This document shows positions 62,825 through 64,000 of a DNA stretch of 64,000 nt, one piece after another. The position numbers and the translations under genes are program-made. Under the pieces are notes generated by a model. That model saw only the letters and a program-made list of their open reading frames with translations, was not told the DNA's origin and did not search any database. Source of the stretch: Filimonas sp. (GTDB taxonomy: Bacteria; Bacteroidota; Bacteroidia; Chitinophagales; Chitinophagaceae); the NCBI GenBank assembly GCA_017306865.1, contig JAFKHH010000021.1, positions 79,148-143,147 on the forward strand. Reading direction: 5' to 3'. Within the stretch, counting starts at the first letter, position 1; every line of letters starts with the position of its first letter.

Positions 62825-64000
62825 ATGAATAAGATAATTATATTTTTTTGGGTATTGTTATTTAATATATATACTGTGTCTGCGCAGAACCGTCCCGGCA
62901 GTGCGACGCAATCGGCAGCTGCGTTACCCGGTAAAGTGTACACGCCCGCGGCCTATCCTGCGGGCATCCCCGTGAACTACGTGCGCAGTTGGGAGCCCCA
63001 GGTACCCTACAGCAGCGAGACAGATGTCACCAACAGTGGCCGCACCGTAGAGCAAGTACATAAAGCCACCCAGTATGTAGACGGCCTCGGCCGCCCACTA
63101 CAAACCGTCAGTTGGCAGACAGCGCCCGGTAAAACCGACATTGTAGCCCCCGTTGTGTACGACGCCTTCGGCCGCGAAGCCTACAAGTTCCTGCCCTATA
63201 CCCAAGGCACAGACGGCAGCCTCAAGACCGACCCCTTCAACAACCAGCTCAGTTTCTATACCAACAGCTATAAAACAGAACAAGCAGCCCTCAGCGGCGA
63301 GCAAGTCTTCTTTGGTAAAACTGATTTTGAAGCTTCCCCCCTCAACCGCCCCCTCAAGACCATGGCCCCCGGCAACAGCTGGGCCGGTAATGATAAAGGC
63401 GTAACCCTGCAATATTTAGTCAACAGCAGCACCGATGCCGTACGTAGCTGGACCATAACCTTTGACGCCCCAGGCGACAACAACAACATCCCCGCCAGCA
63501 CCAGCACCTACGAAGCAGGCCAGCTCTACAAAACCGTCACCCTCGACGAAGCCGGTAAAGCTGTTGTAGAATACAAAGACAAAGAAGGGCACGTCGTGCT
63601 AAAAAAAGTACAGATAGGCGACAACAGTACCATCGCCACCGATTACAGTGGCACCACCGGCTTCCTCTGCACCTACTACGTGTACGACGACCTCAGCCAG
63701 CTCCGCTTCGTCATCCCCCCCAAAGCAGTCACCAACCTGCAAGACAACAACTGGCAGCTCGGCACCACTGTCATCAGCGAACTCTGCTTCCGCTACGAGT
63801 ACGACGAACGCCAGCGCATGATCGCCAAAAAAATACCAGGCGCAGGCTGGGTATACATGGTCTACGACAAAAGAGACAGGCTCGTCTATACCCAGGACGC
63901 CAACATGCGCAGCAAAAACTGGTGGCACACCACCCTGTATGACAACCTCAACCGCCCCATACAGACAGCGATGCTCACCAGCCCCGGTTACGACCGCGCC
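62825..64000 (+). CDS. DUF6443 RHS-family protein (5' part, runs off window)
   Basis: The 392 codons seen form the start of a long RHS protein. ATG at 62825 is followed by a signal peptide (IIIFFWVLLFNIYTVSAQ) and then by the DUF6443 type: NYVRSWEPQVPYSSETD, VEQVHKATQYVDGLGRPLQTVS (in two parts, residues ~50-95) and APVVYDAFGREAYKFLPY. YD repeats follow (YEYDERQRMIAKKIPG, then VYDKRDRLVYTQD, then LYDNLNRPIQTAM), which build the cocoon-like shell. The signal-peptide codons are AT-rich, but from about 62890 the DNA is very GC-rich, with Pro CCC, Leu CTC and Thr ACC codons. This contrasts strongly with the AT-rich gene before it. The C-terminal part, where a toxin would sit, is beyond the window. 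Confidence 0.9.
   Translation, partial: MNKIIIFFWVLLFNIYTVSAQNRPGSATQSAAALPGKVYTPAAYPAGIPVNYVRSWEPQVPYSSETDVTNSGRTVEQVHKATQYVDGLGRPLQTVSWQTAPGKTDIVAPVVYDAFGREAYKFLPYTQGTDGSLKTDPFNNQLSFYTNSYKTEQAALSGEQVFFGKTDFEASPLNRPLKTMAPGNSWAGNDKGVTLQYLVNSSTDAVRSWTITFDAPGDNNNIPASTSTYEAGQLYKTVTLDEAGKAVVEYKDKEGHVVLKKVQIGDNSTIATDYSGTTGFLCTYYVYDDLSQLRFVIPPKAVTNLQDNNWQLGTTVISELCFRYEYDERQRMIAKKIPGAGWVYMVYDKRDRLVYTQDANMRSKNWWHTTLYDNLNRPIQTAMLTSPGYDRA

Overview
The window looks like a chromosomal stretch from a Bacteroidota bacterium, most likely a member of the Chitinophagaceae. The signs are a TonB-dependent receptor with a carboxypeptidase-like N-terminal domain, PorT-type and other outer-membrane barrels, Bacteroidota-style sensor kinases and ECF sigma factor, DUF6443/RHS genes, few Shine-Dalgarno sites, and promoter -7 boxes of the TAnnTTTG type. 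The genus is inference. No rRNA, tRNA, CRISPR array, prophage or complete insertion sequence was seen.

Layout. 0-2.1 kb is an AT-rich edge with small orphan genes and a HEAT-repeat protein that looks frameshifted at its end. 2.4-7.4 kb is an iron or metal uptake cassette (DUF4198 protein, TonB-dependent siderophore receptor, PepSY membrane protein). 7.4-13.1 kb is a divergent surface-fibre locus: a pilin-like protein, a PapD-like chaperone and a three-domain pilin-like protein on one strand, and a large usher-like outer-membrane barrel on the other. 13.2-21.0 kb holds a MarR-GNAT pair with a dyad operator and a complete RND tripartite efflux operon. 21.0-22.2 kb is dense in inverted repeats. 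22.2-26.7 kb has a histone H1-like protein, then a cobalamin riboswitch in front of the class Ia ribonucleotide reductase genes nrdB-nrdA. 27.0-32.8 kb carries outer-membrane barrels, an ECF sigma factor, a DUF4136 lipoprotein and a solo transposase OrfA. 32.8-44.1 kb has two sensor kinases, a secreted sialidase, lipoproteins, a putative metallopeptidase, a Spy-like protein and an ankyrin protein. 44.6-58.7 kb has a Tat-exported phospholipase C, an exported SAM hydroxide adenosyltransferase-like protein, a GPW-module surface protein, a PorT barrel, a Na+/H+ antiporter and an MG2-type protein. 59.4 kb to the end holds two RHS-family surface genes; the second runs off the window and switches abruptly from AT-rich to GC-rich.

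How the genes work together. Most of the window serves the cell envelope: nutrient uptake (siderophores, sialic acid, phospholipid headgroups), drug export, surface fibres and large secreted RHS-like proteins. The riboswitch-RNR unit implies that vitamin B12 shuts off the B12-independent reductase, which in turn implies that a B12-dependent class II enzyme is encoded elsewhere. The intergenic spaces are rich in dyad-symmetric repeats, including a 238-bp element present twice, 38.5 kb apart, that can fold on itself over most of its length.

The best candidates for an undescribed system are the 7.4-13.1 kb chaperone/usher-like fibre locus and the 238-bp palindromic element. All family assignments were made by eye from motifs, without database searches.
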